DNA of 64,000 nt, taken from assembly GCF_003112735.1 (NCBI RefSeq), contig NZ_BFBR01000003.1, forward strand, positions 248,001 through 312,000, in the 5' to 3' direction. The DNA is from Candidatus Phycosocius bacilliformis (GTDB lineage: Bacteria > Pseudomonadota > Alphaproteobacteria > Caulobacterales > Aquidulcibacteraceae). Position 1 is the stretch's first letter, and every line of letters begins with the position of its first letter. A program made the position numbers and the translations under genes. Under the pieces are notes generated by a model, which worked only from the letters and a program-made list of their open reading frames with translations, was not told the DNA's origin and searched no databases. This document shows positions 33,388 to 44,117 of the stretch, in pieces.

Positions 33388-34683
33388 TCAGCGTATGCCA
33401 GGCACGTGCAGCGCAGCTTCGGCTTCAGCCTTTTCCTTCATCGCAGAGCCGGCATGACGGCCAAGCTCTAAGCGGGCAATGGTGCGATTGTGCACTTCAT
33501 CGGGACCATCTGCCAAACGCAAGGTGCGCTGGTGCGCATAGGCTTGAGCCAGACCAAAGTCCTGACTGACCCCACCCCCGCCATGGGCTTGAATGGCATC
33601 ATCAATGATTTGCAATGCCATGGTTGGCGCTTGCACTTTGATCATGGCGATCTCGGCACGGGCAACCTTATTGCCGACTGTATCCATCATATAGGCGGCC
33701 TTGAGGCAGAGCAGACGGGTCATTTCCAGATCAATGCGTGCGCGGGCAATGCGCTGCTCCCAAATGGAATGTTCAGCCACAGTTTTGCCGAAGGCCACAC
33801 GCGTCATCAGGCGCTTACACATTTTTTCAAGCGCGACTTCGGCAACCCCGATTGTGCGCATGCAATGGTGGATACGGCCAGGCCCCAAGCGGCCTTGGGC
33901 AATCTCGAAGCCAGCCCCCTCGCGCAGGATCAGATTATCAACCGGCACCCGCACATTCTCCATTCGCACTTCGAAATGGCCGTGCGGGGCATCATCATAG
34001 CCGAATACATGCAGCGGCCGCACCAAAGTCACGCCCTTGGCATCAAGTGGCATCAAGATCTGGCTTTGCTGGGTATAGGTCTTTGAGCTTGGGTCTGTCT
34101 TGCCCATCACAATGGCGACTTTGCAGCGTGGATCACCCACGCCAGAGCTCCACCATTTGGTGCCATTGATGACATATTCATCGCCATCGCGAACGATCGA
34201 CGTCTGGATATTGGTAGCATCAGAGGAAGCCACTGCTGGCTCGGTCATCAAAAAGGCCGAGCGAATCTCCCCATTCATCAAAGGCCGCAGCCACTTTTCC
34301 TTCTGCGCCAAAGTGCCATAGCGCATCAGCACTTCCATATTGCCGGTATCAGGAGCCGAGCAATTGAAGACTTCAGAGGCAAAGCCAACCCGGCCAAGGA
34401 TCTCGGCAATCGCTGCATAGGTGACATTGGACAGGCCAGGCCCATCAAACTCAAACGTATCATCGACATGGGCAGCGCCATGGCTGGGCGGCATAAACAT
34501 GTTCCACAAGCCGGCTGCCTTGGCCTTAGCCTTCAATTCTTCCACGACGGGAATGACTTTCCAGCGCTCACCCTCAGCATCCTGCTGCTGATAGACAGGA
34601 ATGGCCGGGATGATGTGCTCGGCCATGAAGGCCTCGACACGGGCAACCCAATGCTTGGTTTCGTCGGAATGTTCGAAAATCAT
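33388..34683 (-). CDS. Acyl-CoA dehydrogenase
   Basis: 431 residues of the FAD acyl-CoA dehydrogenase family. Visible signatures: [13 protein letters not shown] near 156-168 (FAD/substrate strand), [12 protein letters not shown] near 186-197, the CoA-proximal helix, and [35 protein letters not shown] near 366-400 split across FAD contacts. The C-terminal Arg/Asp-Gly-Pro pattern and length resemble ACAD10/11-type enzymes for long or branched acyl-CoA. Divergent from the GNAT gene at 34817 by 133 bases. Confidence 0.88.
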   Translation of the reverse strand: MIFEHSDETKHWVARVEAFMAEHIIPAIPVYQQQDAEGERWKVIPVVEELKAKAKAAGLWNMFMPPSHGAAHVDDTFEFDGPGLSNVTYAAIAEILGRVGFASEVFNCSAPDTGNMEVLMRYGTLAQKEKWLRPLMNGEIRSAFLMTEPAVASSDATNIQTSIVRDGDEYVINGTKWWSSGVGDPRCKVAIVMGKTDPSSKTYTQQSQILMPLDAKGVTLVRPLHVFGYDDAPHGHFEVRMENVRVPVDNLILREGAGFEIAQGRLGPGRIHHCMRTIGVAEVALEKMCKRLMTRVAFGKTVAEHSIWEQRIARARIDLEMTRLLCLKAAYMMDTVGNKVARAEIAMIKVQAPTMALQIIDDAIQAHGGGGVSQDFGLAQAYAHQRTLRLADGPDEVHNRTIARLELGRHAGSAMKEKAEAEAALHVPGIR

Positions 34684-34816
34684 GTCGCGCTCCCTGTAAG
34701 ATACGGTTCAGACCGATATTGTTCTGTGTTGGGTTCAGCCTAAACCTGCACTTGGCTGAGGGCAATCAGAAGAGCGCACCTTGCGGCGCATAAATCTGCG
34801 ACTAAAACAGCAGGCC

Positions 34817-35401
34817 ATGAAACTGATACCCGTCAACACCACGCAATATGGCGTTCGCCTAAGCCCACTCGTCGCGGCGGATGAGGCGGAGCTGCGGGCG
34901 GCAGCGGCAGCCTCAGGGCTATTTACCTATTGGCCCCGCGACATGGCACCCGAAAAATGGGCACAGAACTTTGCGTGGATGATGGCAGAACAAAATGCCG
35001 GACGCTGGATGCTGCACACAGTTCGCGATGCTTTAGGCCGTGTGGTCGGGCAGACGTGCTATTTGGCGATCCGGCCCGAACACCGGGGGGTGGAGATCGG
35101 CGGCACGTGGTATATCGCGGATGCGCAGGGCAGCCAGGTTAATCCGGCATGCAAGCTGATGTTGCTCAACAATGCCTTTGGCTGTGGTGCCGAACGGGTG
35201 GAGTTGAAGACCGATGCCCGCAACGCCCGCTCGCGCGCCGCAATTCTGAAGCTTGGAGCCAGTTTTGAAGGTATTTTCCGTCGCCACATTTTGTTGCCAG
35301 ATGGACAATGGCGCGACACGGCTTGGTATTCGATCCTGCGCAGCGAGTGGGACGAGGTAAAGGCGGGCCTGCAAGAGCGGTTAAATCGACTGGGCAATTA
35401 G
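34817..35401 (+). CDS. GNAT-family N-acetyltransferase (RimJ/RimL type)
   Basis: 194 residues. The pattern LSPLVAADEAELRAAA at the start, CYLAIRPEHRGVEIGGTWY near 89-107 and NNAFGCGAERVELKTDARNARSRAAILKLGASFEGIFRRH near 125-164 (acetyl-CoA loop and substrate helix) fits RimJ/RimL-like acetyltransferases of proteins or small amines. The first usable ATG is 34817 (MKLIPVNTTQ) with CAGG nearby; the frame extends further upstream without family-like sequence. Lone gene. Confidence 0.85.
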   Translation: MKLIPVNTTQYGVRLSPLVAADEAELRAAAAASGLFTYWPRDMAPEKWAQNFAWMMAEQNAGRWMLHTVRDALGRVVGQTCYLAIRPEHRGVEIGGTWYIADAQGSQVNPACKLMLLNNAFGCGAERVELKTDARNARSRAAILKLGASFEGIFRRHILLPDGQWRDTAWYSILRSEWDEVKAGLQERLNRLGN

Positions 35402-35418
35402 GTCGCCCCCAAGCGACC
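35401..35418. terminator. Small hairpin after the GNAT gene
   Basis: GGTCGC-CCCCAA-GCGACC forms six base pairs starting at the stop codon of the GNAT gene. No T-run follows, so it is only a weak terminator candidate. Confidence 0.3.
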
Positions 35419-35691
35419 TCGCCACCAAACCAAACCCAATTGCGATCACCCGAGCGAAAACGTCCGTTGACTGATGTTGCCCGGGGTTTGAGCATGGATT
35501 GATGCTTGGGGGTGCATTCATGCCCGGTCATCGCGGTTTTCCACAGTCATTACGGATTTCGGCTTGCCTATATAAAAAAGATATATCATTCTCAATTCTG
35601 GGCGTGCGCCGTTTAAATTGCGCAGATTGTTAGTCGCCAGACCAGCGCATGAGCCTGGTTGTGACTGTGACAGAAGACAGGGGATGGTTTG
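35419..35691. other. Leader region of the TonB receptor gene
   Basis: No credible gene. Contains an A+T-rich segment at 35567-35590 (TATATAAAAAAGATATAT-like) that stands out from the G+C-rich surroundings and could hold a promoter, but no convincing -35/-10 pair was found. GACAGGGGATGG precedes the ATG at 35692. Confidence 0.5.
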
Positions 35692-37866
35692 ATGAAGAAT
35701 AGACAGATCTTGCTCGCAACAGCCGCCACTTTGACGACCCTGATCTCTGGGAATGCTTGGGCCCAATCAGGAACGGCGACGACTGCCGATGAGCCGGCGT
35801 CGGATGTCGTCATTGTCACGGCGCAACGTCGGGCTCAAGATATCCAGCAAGTACCGGCGTCTGTCTCGGCCTTATCCAGCTTGCAAATCGAACAGCGTCA
35901 GGTCGGCAATGTGTTGGACTTGCAATATCAAGTGCCCAATATCTCGATCGCAACTGGGACGGGGACGGCCAATTCCGCCCGCATCTTCCTGCGCGGCGTT
36001 GGTGAAGATGAATCGCGGGGCGCAGTCGACCCGGCTGTGGCGATCTATGTCGACGGCATTTATATGGGCCGTCAGCTCGGCTCGCTCTTCTCAGTGGTGG
36101 ATCTGGAACGCATCGAAGTTCTGCGCGGACCGCAGGGAACTTTGTACGGTCGCGCGTCAAATGGCGGGGCGATTAAATTGGTGTCCAAGCGCCCCAATCA
36201 GGAATTGGGTGGCGAGTTGCGCGCTGGCATCGGCAATTATGATCGAACCGAAGCGCGCGGGACTTTAAATCTGCCCTTGGGTCCGTCAACAGCGGCACGG
36301 ATGACAGTAATCTACAAGGGGCGCGAAGGTTTCCACACCCTGAACCCAAACGGCGATCGGGCCGCTTTTGCCCGCAAAGTTGGTGAACAGGATATGGGCG
36401 CGTGGCGCTTCAGCCTTGCCCATGATTTCAATGAGGATTGGAAAATCCTATTCGCTTATGATGCCACACAGGATAATAGCGATCCCAATCCCGACAGCGC
36501 CCGGCCAGGCAATGACCGCGACAACAACATCTTCACGATTGAGCCGCTGCCCGGTGTGACGTGCGGGGCGACGTCAACCTCGCTAGGCTGCTTTTCTGAT
36601 TACCGCAGCAAAATCACCAGCGAGGGCAGTTCGCTGACGCTGGATGGTAAACTCGGCAGCTTCTCCTTCCAATCCCTAACCGGCTATCGGACACTGAAAG
36701 ACGATTTGGGCTCACGTATCGGCTCGCCCTATTTTCAGAAAACCGATCAGGATCAGTTCAGTCAGGAAGTAACGCTGTCGTCGAACTTTGACGGCCCGCT
36801 GAATTTTGTTGCGGGGGCCTATTTGTTTGAGGAAGATGTGGTGCTCAACACCACGTTTGTCTTCCCATTCCGAGTGGCTGTGAAGACTGAGTCCCTGTCA
36901 GGCTTTCTCCATGGCACGTATAAGGCCACGGATCGCTTAACTGCCACGGCGGGTGTCCGCGTGACCAAGGAAACCAAGGACTTCACCGGGGCCAATCTTG
37001 GTGCAGCCTTTGCCACTAATCCAGCTTTCCAGCGCACCGACAGCCGAGACTTTGATAATACGAGCTATAATATCGGGCTGGATTATCAGATTAACGACAC
37101 GATGATGGTCTATGGCTCCTATGCCAATGGCTTCAAGCCGGGCGGCTGGTCGCCAGATTGCTTCAGCGCGACGGCCTGTTTCCTGCGCGTTGATGAAGAA
37201 GAAGTCCGCACCATTGAAGCCGGGACACGGCTGCAATTGTTCGACAAGGCGCTCAAATTCAATGCGACCTATTTCTTCAATACCTATGACGGGCTGCAGA
37301 TTGGCGCGACGGTTCCAGGCCTTGGCTTTACCCGCTTCAATGTTGCCGAAACCGAAATTCAGGGTCTTGAATTCGAAGCGTTCTGGCGACTGACAGAGCG
37401 GTTCTCGCTTACCGGCAATCTGGCCTTCCTTGATGCCAAATATACCTCTGTGACGCCGCCTCAGGCCTCGGCCTTGACCAATGCGGGTGTTCCGTGCGCA
37501 GGGGGTGTGCCAACGGTTGCGTGTGCCCTCGCGCTCAAGCTCAAGAATGCGCCGGACTACAAGGGCTTTGTCGGCTTCAATTATACACGTGGCTTTGGCC
37601 CCGGTAAGCTGATTGTCATGGGCGATGTGTCCTTCGAGGATGAAAGCTACAGCCTGGTTGCCAATAGCCCGATTAATGCTTTGACCAAGATTGACCCACT
37701 CTATAATGCGCGGATCGCCTATGAGTTCGACAATGGCATCTCCGTTGCGTTGTGGGGTCAGAATCTGTCGGATCAGGAATATTGGCGGGCTGCCTCAGCA
37801 GGCTCATTCACCACCTATGCCGCACCACCGCGCACATGGGGCATTGATGTTGGGGTGAAGTTCTAA
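35692..37866 (+). CDS. TonB-dependent outer membrane receptor
   Basis: 724 residues. Signal peptide of about 24 residues ending AWAQ; a TonB box-like stretch DVVIVTAQRR near 38-47; the plug domain IQQVPASVSALSS to PQGTLYGRASNGGAIKLVSKRP (about 51-168); then a 22-stranded barrel ending with Phe (GIDVGVKF). A cysteine-flanked loop (TCGATSTSLGC) near 285-295 is likely an external loop. The ligand, such as a siderophore, vitamin or glycan, cannot be told. Its start is ATG 35692; a TTG in frame just before it is ignored. Confidence 0.9.
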   Translation: MKNRQILLATAATLTTLISGNAWAQSGTATTADEPASDVVIVTAQRRAQDIQQVPASVSALSSLQIEQRQVGNVLDLQYQVPNISIATGTGTANSARIFLRGVGEDESRGAVDPAVAIYVDGIYMGRQLGSLFSVVDLERIEVLRGPQGTLYGRASNGGAIKLVSKRPNQELGGELRAGIGNYDRTEARGTLNLPLGPSTAARMTVIYKGREGFHTLNPNGDRAAFARKVGEQDMGAWRFSLAHDFNEDWKILFAYDATQDNSDPNPDSARPGNDRDNNIFTIEPLPGVTCGATSTSLGCFSDYRSKITSEGSSLTLDGKLGSFSFQSLTGYRTLKDDLGSRIGSPYFQKTDQDQFSQEVTLSSNFDGPLNFVAGAYLFEEDVVLNTTFVFPFRVAVKTESLSGFLHGTYKATDRLTATAGVRVTKETKDFTGANLGAAFATNPAFQRTDSRDFDNTSYNIGLDYQINDTMMVYGSYANGFKPGGWSPDCFSATACFLRVDEEEVRTIEAGTRLQLFDKALKFNATYFFNTYDGLQIGATVPGLGFTRFNVAETEIQGLEFEAFWRLTERFSLTGNLAFLDAKYTSVTPPQASALTNAGVPCAGGVPTVACALALKLKNAPDYKGFVGFNYTRGFGPGKLIVMGDVSFEDESYSLVANSPINALTKIDPLYNARIAYEFDNGISVALWGQNLSDQEYWRAASAGSFTTYAAPPRTWGIDVGVKF

Positions 37867-37899
37867 CACCCCTCACCAACACGAAGACCGAGCCAAGTT

Positions 37900-39147
37900 T
37901 CAGCCCAAGGCCTGCACCAAGGCCTTGAGGCGCTCGACCAAGCCCATCTCGTCCTCGGTGAAGTCCTGATCGACCCACCAACGCTCAAGCTCGCGCAGAA
38001 TCTGGCCCACCGCTGGGCCATGTCGCGCGCCAGCGGCCAGAACCTGCTCGCCACTAACGGGGAAGCGCGGGGCGACAAAGCCGCTCGCCAGCGCGATCAT
38101 GGCGCGCCACTGACTGGTGCGGCGGGGCTCGGCATCCTCAGCCCACGCCAGTCGCACCCGGTCCAGATAGAGTTGTTCCCCCAACCAATAGAGGGCGCGG
38201 CGCACCTCACGTGCAGACAAATAGGACACAATCCGCGTCTCATCGCCTGCCCATGCCAATAGGCGATCAGCTTCGGCCTTTGACAGTTTGAGCCGACTGG
38301 CAAGCCCTGCCACGGCGGTTGGATCGCGTGGCAACAGCCCCATCAGGCGTTGCAGCGGGTCCGGCTCTAAAAACAGACTGGTGTCGATTTCGAGCAAGTG
38401 CCGGAAAACAGACAGCCCATGCGCCTCCGGCAATACCACAGGCAGGATCCCCGTCTGGGCCATGGCCTCAACGACCGGTCCGGGGTTTGATGCCCCCAAG
38501 AGCCGCTTCAATTCGTGCCAGACGCGCTCAACCGACAAACGTGTGATGCCGTCACGATGACGGGCACATGCGGCCAAAGCCTGTGGATCAAGTGGGCCTT
38601 TGCCATAGAAAGCGTGGAAGCGGAAAAACCGCAAAATGCGCAGATAATCTTCCTGCACACGGCTGTCAGCATCGCCCACAAAGCGCACGCGCCCTGCCCG
38701 CGCATCAGCCAGACCCGTGCCCATTGGATCATGCACCTGGCCCGCGGCATCACAGTAAAGCGCATTCATGGTGAGGTCGCGGCGGGCCGCATCGGCTGCC
38801 CAATCGCGGGTAAAGGCGATTTCAGCGTGGCGACCATCGGTGGATAGATCACGACGCAGCGTGGTAACCTCAACCGGTTTGCCGGAAGGAATGGCTGTGA
38901 CGGTGCCATGGGCCAAACCGGTTGGGGCAAAGGCAATGCCAGCGGCCTGCAAAGCGGCCATCACCGCTTCGGGTTCCAGCTGGGTGGCGATGTCAAGATC
39001 ATGGGCACTCCGGCCCAGAACCGCGTCCCGCACACAACCGCCGACAAGGCGCGCACAATCAGGCTCGACCCCGTTTAGGACGCCCAGCACTTTTTGGGCG
39101 TCGGGGTTGCGAACCAGGGCGTGTTGGGCAAGGCTGAAACCGCTCAT
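37900..39147 (-). CDS. CCA tRNA nucleotidyltransferase family protein
   Basis: 415 residues with the class II head: LVGGCVRDAVLGRSAHDLDIAT at about 34-55, split by the catalytic GG and D-x-D (Asp49, Asp51), then RRDLTMNAL near 115-123. It adds or repairs the 3'-CCA of tRNA. Convergent with the TonB receptor gene. Poly(A) polymerase of the same superfamily is an alternative, but the alphaproteobacterial context favours CCA addition. Confidence 0.9.
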   Translation of the reverse strand: MSGFSLAQHALVRNPDAQKVLGVLNGVEPDCARLVGGCVRDAVLGRSAHDLDIATQLEPEAVMAALQAAGIAFAPTGLAHGTVTAIPSGKPVEVTTLRRDLSTDGRHAEIAFTRDWAADAARRDLTMNALYCDAAGQVHDPMGTGLADARAGRVRFVGDADSRVQEDYLRILRFFRFHAFYGKGPLDPQALAACARHRDGITRLSVERVWHELKRLLGASNPGPVVEAMAQTGILPVVLPEAHGLSVFRHLLEIDTSLFLEPDPLQRLMGLLPRDPTAVAGLASRLKLSKAEADRLLAWAGDETRIVSYLSAREVRRALYWLGEQLYLDRVRLAWAEDAEPRRTSQWRAMIALASGFVAPRFPVSGEQVLAAGARHGPAVGQILRELERWWVDQDFTEDEMGLVERLKALVQALG

Positions 39148-39204
39148 GCACGCCAGATAGGGTGCAAAGCGGCGCGTGTCATCCCCGTCCCTGCACGGGC
39201 CTTA

Positions 39205-39597
39205 TCAGGCAGACGGGCTGGTCAGATCGCCAGTCTCTTGCCAGAGTTCAATCTTGGTGCCGTCGGGATCGATAATCCAGGCAAACTTGCCATAGGATTC
39301 TTCCTGCAGCGGTCCTTCCAATTTTGCCCCGGCAGCCTCAATGCGCTCAATCATGGCAAGCAGATCATCGACGCGAAAATTGATCATCACCTCGCGCGTC
39401 GAGGGGGCAAAATAGGCGGTATCTGTCGGGAAGGGGCTAAAAACCTGATGGCCGTCCTGCCCTGACAGAGCAAAGAGCGCACCATGCGCATCCATCTCAA
39501 CGCCCAGCACAGTTTGATACCAAGCCCGCAGGCGATCGGGAGCTGGGCTCTTGATGAAGACCCCGCCAATTCCCAGGATGCGGCCGGAAACTGCCAT
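39205..39597 (-). CDS. VOC-family protein (glyoxalase-like)
   Basis: 130 residues of the vicinal oxygen chelate fold: IGGVFIKSPAPDRLRAWYQTVLGVEMD at the N-terminus, and the second beta-alpha unit MINFRVDDLLAMIERIEAAGAKL near 70-92 with WIIDPDGTKIELWQ at 109-122. The Glu in IELW and His-like positions suggest a metal enzyme or binding protein. It overlaps the stop of the acyl-CoA synthetase gene by one base, so the two are an operon. Confidence 0.85.
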   Translation of the reverse strand: MAVSGRILGIGGVFIKSPAPDRLRAWYQTVLGVEMDAHGALFALSGQDGHQVFSPFPTDTAYFAPSTREVMINFRVDDLLAMIERIEAAGAKLEGPLQEESYGKFAWIIDPDGTKIELWQETGDLTSPSA

Positions 39598-41321
39598 TAA
39601 GCGGAAGTCTCAAACAACGACTTCAGCTCACGTTTGAGGATTTTGCCATTGGCGTTGCGCAGCAAAGGTTCATGCATGATACGCACATAGGCTGGCACCT
39701 TAAAGGCCGCCAAAGAGGCCCCGACCCACCGTTTGACGTCCTCTTCTGTCAGGCTTGAGGTGGGCGGCACGGTCACCACCGCCCCGACTTCTTCACCCAA
39801 GACTTTATGGGGAACCCCAATAATGGCCGCATCGGAAATGTCGGGGTGTTTGTAGAGAATATCCTCGATTTCCGAGCAATAGACATTTTCGCCACCACGA
39901 ATGATCATGTCCTTGGCGCGATCCACGATGAAGATAAAGCCTTCCTCATCCATGCGCACCAGATCGCCCGACTTGAACCAGCCCCCGCCAAAGGCGGCTT
40001 CGGTGGCTTCGGGCTTATTCCAATAGCCGACAATGACATTAGGACCACGGATCCACAGCTCACCCACCTCGCCCACTGGCACATCCTGACCATCTGGGCC
40101 GACCACGCGCACATCATTGATGGGATGGGCCGGACCGCAGGACAAGGGTCGCAGCTCATAATCCTCTGAGCCGATATTGGTGACGGCAGCGGAGGTTTCG
40201 GTCAGACCATAGCCCTGACCGGGTGAGACTTTCGGGAAGGTTTCAACGATTTTGCGCACCAGTTCGGCTGAGCTGGGTGCCCCGCCATAGGACACGCTCT
40301 CCACACTTGAGGTATCGAACTCCTTCAGGCGGGGATGTTCAATCACCTGCCAGGCAATCGCCGGCACGCCACCAAAGCTGTTGATCTTTTCCTTCTCGAT
40401 CAATTCAATGCCCTTGAGCGCATCCCAGCGGTGCATCATCACAATCTTTGCCCCTTGGGCGACCGAGGGCACCAAAACGGCATGACAGCCTGTCACATGA
40501 AAGAAGGGGATGGCCAGCAGAACCGCCTTTTTCGGCAAGCTTGGATCAGGAGCAGGCGGGGTTTCGCCCCGGCGCAGGAATTGCCGGGCGGTATTGACCA
40601 TCATGTTCATCAGATTGGTGATGACATTGCGGTGGGTGCCATAGGCCCCTTTGGGTGCCCCAGTGGTGCCGGATGTGTAGAATAGGGTGCACAGATCCTC
40701 TGGATCCAATGCCACATCCGGGGCTGAAGTCTCAGGCAGATCCGCCCATGATTTGGCCTCGCCGATCACATCTTCGAGTGCCACAGCCCCTGCTGGCAGA
40801 TCATCACCCGCCCGAGTTACGATCAGCGCCCGTACATTGGGGATGTTGGGCAGTTTTTCAGCAATCCGGTCAGCCCGCTCCACATCGACAATCGCAACAA
40901 CCGAGCCGGAATCGCGCAAACCATATTCAAGTTCATCGGCCGTCCACCACGCATTGAGCGGGCAAATCATGGCACCAATGATCACGCTGGCCCAAAACAC
41001 CACCGGCCATTCGGGCAAATTGCGCATGACCAGCGCAACGCGGTCGCCCTTTTTGACGCCGTAATTATCCTTAAGCGCATGCGCCAAGCGGGCTGCGGCA
41101 TTGGCATGGGCACGGTAGCTGATACGCTCATCGCCATAGATCAGAAAATCAAGATCGCCATGGGCGCGGCCCATCTCAAAAATGTCGCGCAGAGACTGCG
41201 GTCCAACTTTATATACCCGCAATTCTTGGCCGCGAATGGTCTTGGTCTCGATTTCGAGCGGTCCGCCGGGACCTGTCAAAATGGCATGAGCTTGGGATAC
41301 CGACATGGCTGGAAATGGCAT
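39597..41321 (-). CDS. AMP-dependent acyl-CoA synthetase / ligase
   Basis: 574 residues of the ANL superfamily: FYTSGTTGAPKGAYGTH near 216-232 (phosphate loop), YGLTETSAAV near 372-381, RGPNVIVGYWNKPEATEAAF near 420-439, the hinge SGDLVRMDEEGFIFIVDRAKDMIIRGGENVY near 446-476 and the C-terminal Lys in NANGKILKRELKSL. The layout matches fatty acyl-CoA synthetases, activating a carboxylic acid to its CoA thioester. It is followed by the VOC gene (one-base overlap). Confidence 0.92.
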   Translation of the reverse strand: MPFPAMSVSQAHAILTGPGGPLEIETKTIRGQELRVYKVGPQSLRDIFEMGRAHGDLDFLIYGDERISYRAHANAAARLAHALKDNYGVKKGDRVALVMRNLPEWPVVFWASVIIGAMICPLNAWWTADELEYGLRDSGSVVAIVDVERADRIAEKLPNIPNVRALIVTRAGDDLPAGAVALEDVIGEAKSWADLPETSAPDVALDPEDLCTLFYTSGTTGAPKGAYGTHRNVITNLMNMMVNTARQFLRRGETPPAPDPSLPKKAVLLAIPFFHVTGCHAVLVPSVAQGAKIVMMHRWDALKGIELIEKEKINSFGGVPAIAWQVIEHPRLKEFDTSSVESVSYGGAPSSAELVRKIVETFPKVSPGQGYGLTETSAAVTNIGSEDYELRPLSCGPAHPINDVRVVGPDGQDVPVGEVGELWIRGPNVIVGYWNKPEATEAAFGGGWFKSGDLVRMDEEGFIFIVDRAKDMIIRGGENVYCSEIEDILYKHPDISDAAIIGVPHKVLGEEVGAVVTVPPTSSLTEEDVKRWVGASLAAFKVPAYVRIMHEPLLRNANGKILKRELKSLFETSA

Positions 41322-41569
41322 TTGTTGTTTCCTCTCCCTGAAGGGATTTTTATTGCCTCATTGGGCGTTTGATCTTTGGTATTGAACGAGATGACCGCCA
41401 ACGCAAGCGCAAATCCTGCCCGAGGCCAATCGATTACAGCCTCTTGTCCCTTTGGAGACCTTAGCGGATTGGTCAGTATTATGACCGCAGGACTTGGCCC
41501 GTTCCCCGGTTGAAAGCATAAAGGGTCAGGGCCATCTATGGGCTTACCATCATGCTGCAGGAGATGACG

Positions 41570-42091
41570 ATGCCAAGATTTGCCAAGAAAACCCACGGGC
41601 TTTGCCTCACCGTGGCGCTTGGACTACCGCTTGTATTGTCTGGCTGTGGCAGCAAGGAAAATGAAGTGGGTGGCTTTGCCAATGATCTGACCGGCAATGA
41701 AATCAAAGTGACCGCCCTGCGTGACCCGCAATTGCCCCAAGTCATCTGCCATTTCGGCTCGTTTGATCGCAGCCTGATCGACCGTTTGGGCAAGGGCAAT
41801 TGGTTTGAAAATCCCTCCAATACCGCGATAGATTGCCACGCGACTGCCCCGATTGACGCCACGACTTTGGCAACATTGCCCAAAAGCGATGAGGTGTTTT
41901 CCAAAGGGGCCAGTCTGTTCTTCAAAACGATTGCCGTGCGCCGCATTGTCGATGTTCCCAATCAGTCGATTGTCTATGTCTCCTACAGCCGCGAATTGGT
42001 CGCCGCCTCAGCCAAGCTAGGGATGAGTGTCGTGCCCGTCCGCCTGGGTGATCAGGCTCCAGCCCCGCAGGGCCCCCAGCCCAAGCCATAA
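41570..42091 (+). CDS. CreA-family protein, lipoprotein-like
   Basis: 173 residues. Signal sequence ends LVLSGC, a lipobox-like site with Cys26. The body contains [30 protein letters not shown] and [30 protein letters not shown], the order I know from CreA, a periplasmic protein of unclear function once linked to catabolite control. The ATG at 41570 has AGGAG at the right spacing and is preferred to 41552. Divergent from the acyl-CoA synthetase gene. Confidence 0.85.
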   Translation: MPRFAKKTHGLCLTVALGLPLVLSGCGSKENEVGGFANDLTGNEIKVTALRDPQLPQVICHFGSFDRSLIDRLGKGNWFENPSNTAIDCHATAPIDATTLATLPKSDEVFSKGASLFFKTIAVRRIVDVPNQSIVYVSYSRELVAASAKLGMSVVPVRLGDQAPAPQGPQPKP

Positions 42092-42143
42092 GTCGGTATC
42101 AGGCCTTGCCATACGCCTGCCTCGGGTGCACCTGAAGACAATC

Positions 42144-44117
42144 ATGTCCAAGGCCGATTCATCCCCCCTGCCCGACCTTACTGACCTGCCAGGTGAAGCA
42201 ACCCCACGCACAGGCGTGTTGGAAGGGGTTGAGGTCATTCGTGATCACTTGCGCCGCTTGCCTGGCAGGCCCGGCGTCTATCGCATGATCGGGGCGGAGG
42301 GCGAGGTTCTCTATGTCGGCAAGGCCAAGAATCTTAAGAACCGGGTGACATCCTATGCGCGCGGCATCGGCCATTCCAACCGCATTGCCCGCATGATCGA
42401 CCTGACCCGGGCGATGGAATTTGTGGTGACCGCGACGGAAACCGAAGCGCTGTTGCTAGAAGCCAATCTGATCAAGCGACTGCGCCCGCGCTTCAACATC
42501 TTGATGCGGGATGACAAGTCCTTTCCCTATATCGCCATCCGACGCGATCACGAGGCCCCCCAGATTGCCAAGCATCGCGGCGCGCGGGCCAAAAATGTCG
42601 ATTATTTCGGCCCATTTGCCAGCGCCTGGGCCGTCAATGCCAGCCTGACCACCTTGCAAAAGGCGTTTCTGCTGCGCTCTTGCACTGACAGTGTTTATGA
42701 CAGCCGGTCTCGGCCCTGCATGCTGCACCAGATCAAGCGCTGTTCCGCGCCCTGTGTCGGGCTTATCAGTTCTTCGGATTATGGCGAGCTGGTGGATGAA
42801 GCCACCGCTTTCTTGCGTGGCAAATCGGTCGATCTGCAAAGGCGGCTGGCAGAAGACATGCACACGGCGGCCGAAGCGCTTGATTTTGAGCGGGCAGCCC
42901 GGCTGCGCGACCGCATCAAGGCACTGGCCAGCATCCGTGCCGTGCAAGGTATCAATCCGCAGAGTTTTGAAGAGGCAGATGTGTTTGGCTTAGCCCAGGA
43001 CGGGGCGATGAGCTGTATTCAGGTATTCTTCTTCCGGGCAGGCCAGAACTGGGGCAATCGCGCCTATTTCCCCAAGCATGAAAAGGACGCCAGCGAGGCT
43101 GAAATCCTCGATGCCTTCATAGCCCAATTCTATGATGACAAGCCCGCACCTGCGCTCATTCTGACCAGTCATGACGTGCCGGGCGAGGCCCTGTTGGCAG
43201 AGGCGCTGAGCTTGCGGATGGATGCCAAGGTGGAAATTCGCTGTCCGCAACGGGGCGAAAAGCGCGAGGTCGTCGCCCATGCCACCGCCAATGCCCGCGA
43301 GGCGCTGGCCCGCAAACTGGCCGAAAGCAGCACGCAGACGCGCCTTTTGGACGGGGTGGCCGATGTTTTCGGGCTTGCCAGTCCACCCCAACGGATTGAG
43401 GTCTACGACAATTCCCACATTCAGGGCAGTCATGCCGTGGGGGCGATGATTGTGGCCGGTCCCGATGGGTTTGAGAAAAGCCAATATCGCAAATGGACGA
43501 TCAAGGATGCCAAGGGCGGCGATGATTTTGCCATGATGCGGGAAGTCTTTACCCGTCGCTTTGCCCGCCTTTTGCAATCAGAGACCGAAGACCTGCCCCC
43601 CAGTGTGGATATGGAGGGCAATCTGATCGACACAGGCGGACGTCGCAAAGCCAGTGCTGAAGCCAACTGGCCTGATCTTGTCTTGATTGACGGCGGCGAA
43701 CAGCAATTGGCCGTGGTTCAAGACGTGGCCCGTGAACTGGGCCTTGAAGATGACGTCACATTGATCTCGATTGCCAAGGGCGTGGACCGAGATGCCGGCC
43801 GGGAGGTGTTTCATGTCCCCGGTCGCGCGCCCTTCCGGCTCGAACCCAAGGACCCTGTGCTTTACTATCTTCAGCGGCTGCGAGATGAAGCCCACCGCTT
43901 TGCCATCGGGGCGCATCGGCAGAAGCGCTCAAGCGCGATTGCCAAAAACCCACTTGATGAGATTGCTGGCGTCGGGCCGATGCGCAAGAAGGCCATTCTC
44001 GCCCGGTTTGGTTCTGCCCGTGGTGTGGCACGTGCCAGCCTGAGTGAGTTGATGGAAGTGCCCGGCGTGAATGAAGAATTGGCGGGCCGTATCCAGGCCT
44101 TTTTCCAAAGGACGTGA
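42144..44117 (+). CDS. uvrC: Excinuclease ABC subunit C
   Basis: 657 residues of the nucleotide excision repair endonuclease. The GIY-YIG nuclease domain starts [10 protein letters not shown] at 41-50 with [12 protein letters not shown] near 57-68; the UVR motif lies near 235, and the C-terminal RNase H-like nuclease and helix-hairpin-helix ([20 protein letters not shown]) follow. UvrC makes both incisions beside a UvrB-bound lesion. Longer upstream frame to 42027 overlaps creA and is rejected. Overlaps pgsA. Confidence 0.95.
   Translation: MSKADSSPLPDLTDLPGEATPRTGVLEGVEVIRDHLRRLPGRPGVYRMIGAEGEVLYVGKAKNLKNRVTSYARGIGHSNRIARMIDLTRAMEFVVTATETEALLLEANLIKRLRPRFNILMRDDKSFPYIAIRRDHEAPQIAKHRGARAKNVDYFGPFASAWAVNASLTTLQKAFLLRSCTDSVYDSRSRPCMLHQIKRCSAPCVGLISSSDYGELVDEATAFLRGKSVDLQRRLAEDMHTAAEALDFERAARLRDRIKALASIRAVQGINPQSFEEADVFGLAQDGAMSCIQVFFFRAGQNWGNRAYFPKHEKDASEAEILDAFIAQFYDDKPAPALILTSHDVPGEALLAEALSLRMDAKVEIRCPQRGEKREVVAHATANAREALARKLAESSTQTRLLDGVADVFGLASPPQRIEVYDNSHIQGSHAVGAMIVAGPDGFEKSQYRKWTIKDAKGGDDFAMMREVFTRRFARLLQSETEDLPPSVDMEGNLIDTGGRRKASAEANWPDLVLIDGGEQQLAVVQDVARELGLEDDVTLISIAKGVDRDAGREVFHVPGRAPFRLEPKDPVLYYLQRLRDEAHRFAIGAHRQKRSSAIAKNPLDEIAGVGPMRKKAILARFGSARGVARASLSELMEVPGVNEELAGRIQAFFQRT

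Noticed and set aside
35567-35600. Promoter in the A+T-rich stretch before the TonB receptor gene
   Set aside because: No -35/-10 pair with acceptable spacing could be fitted; it is kept only as a leader region.
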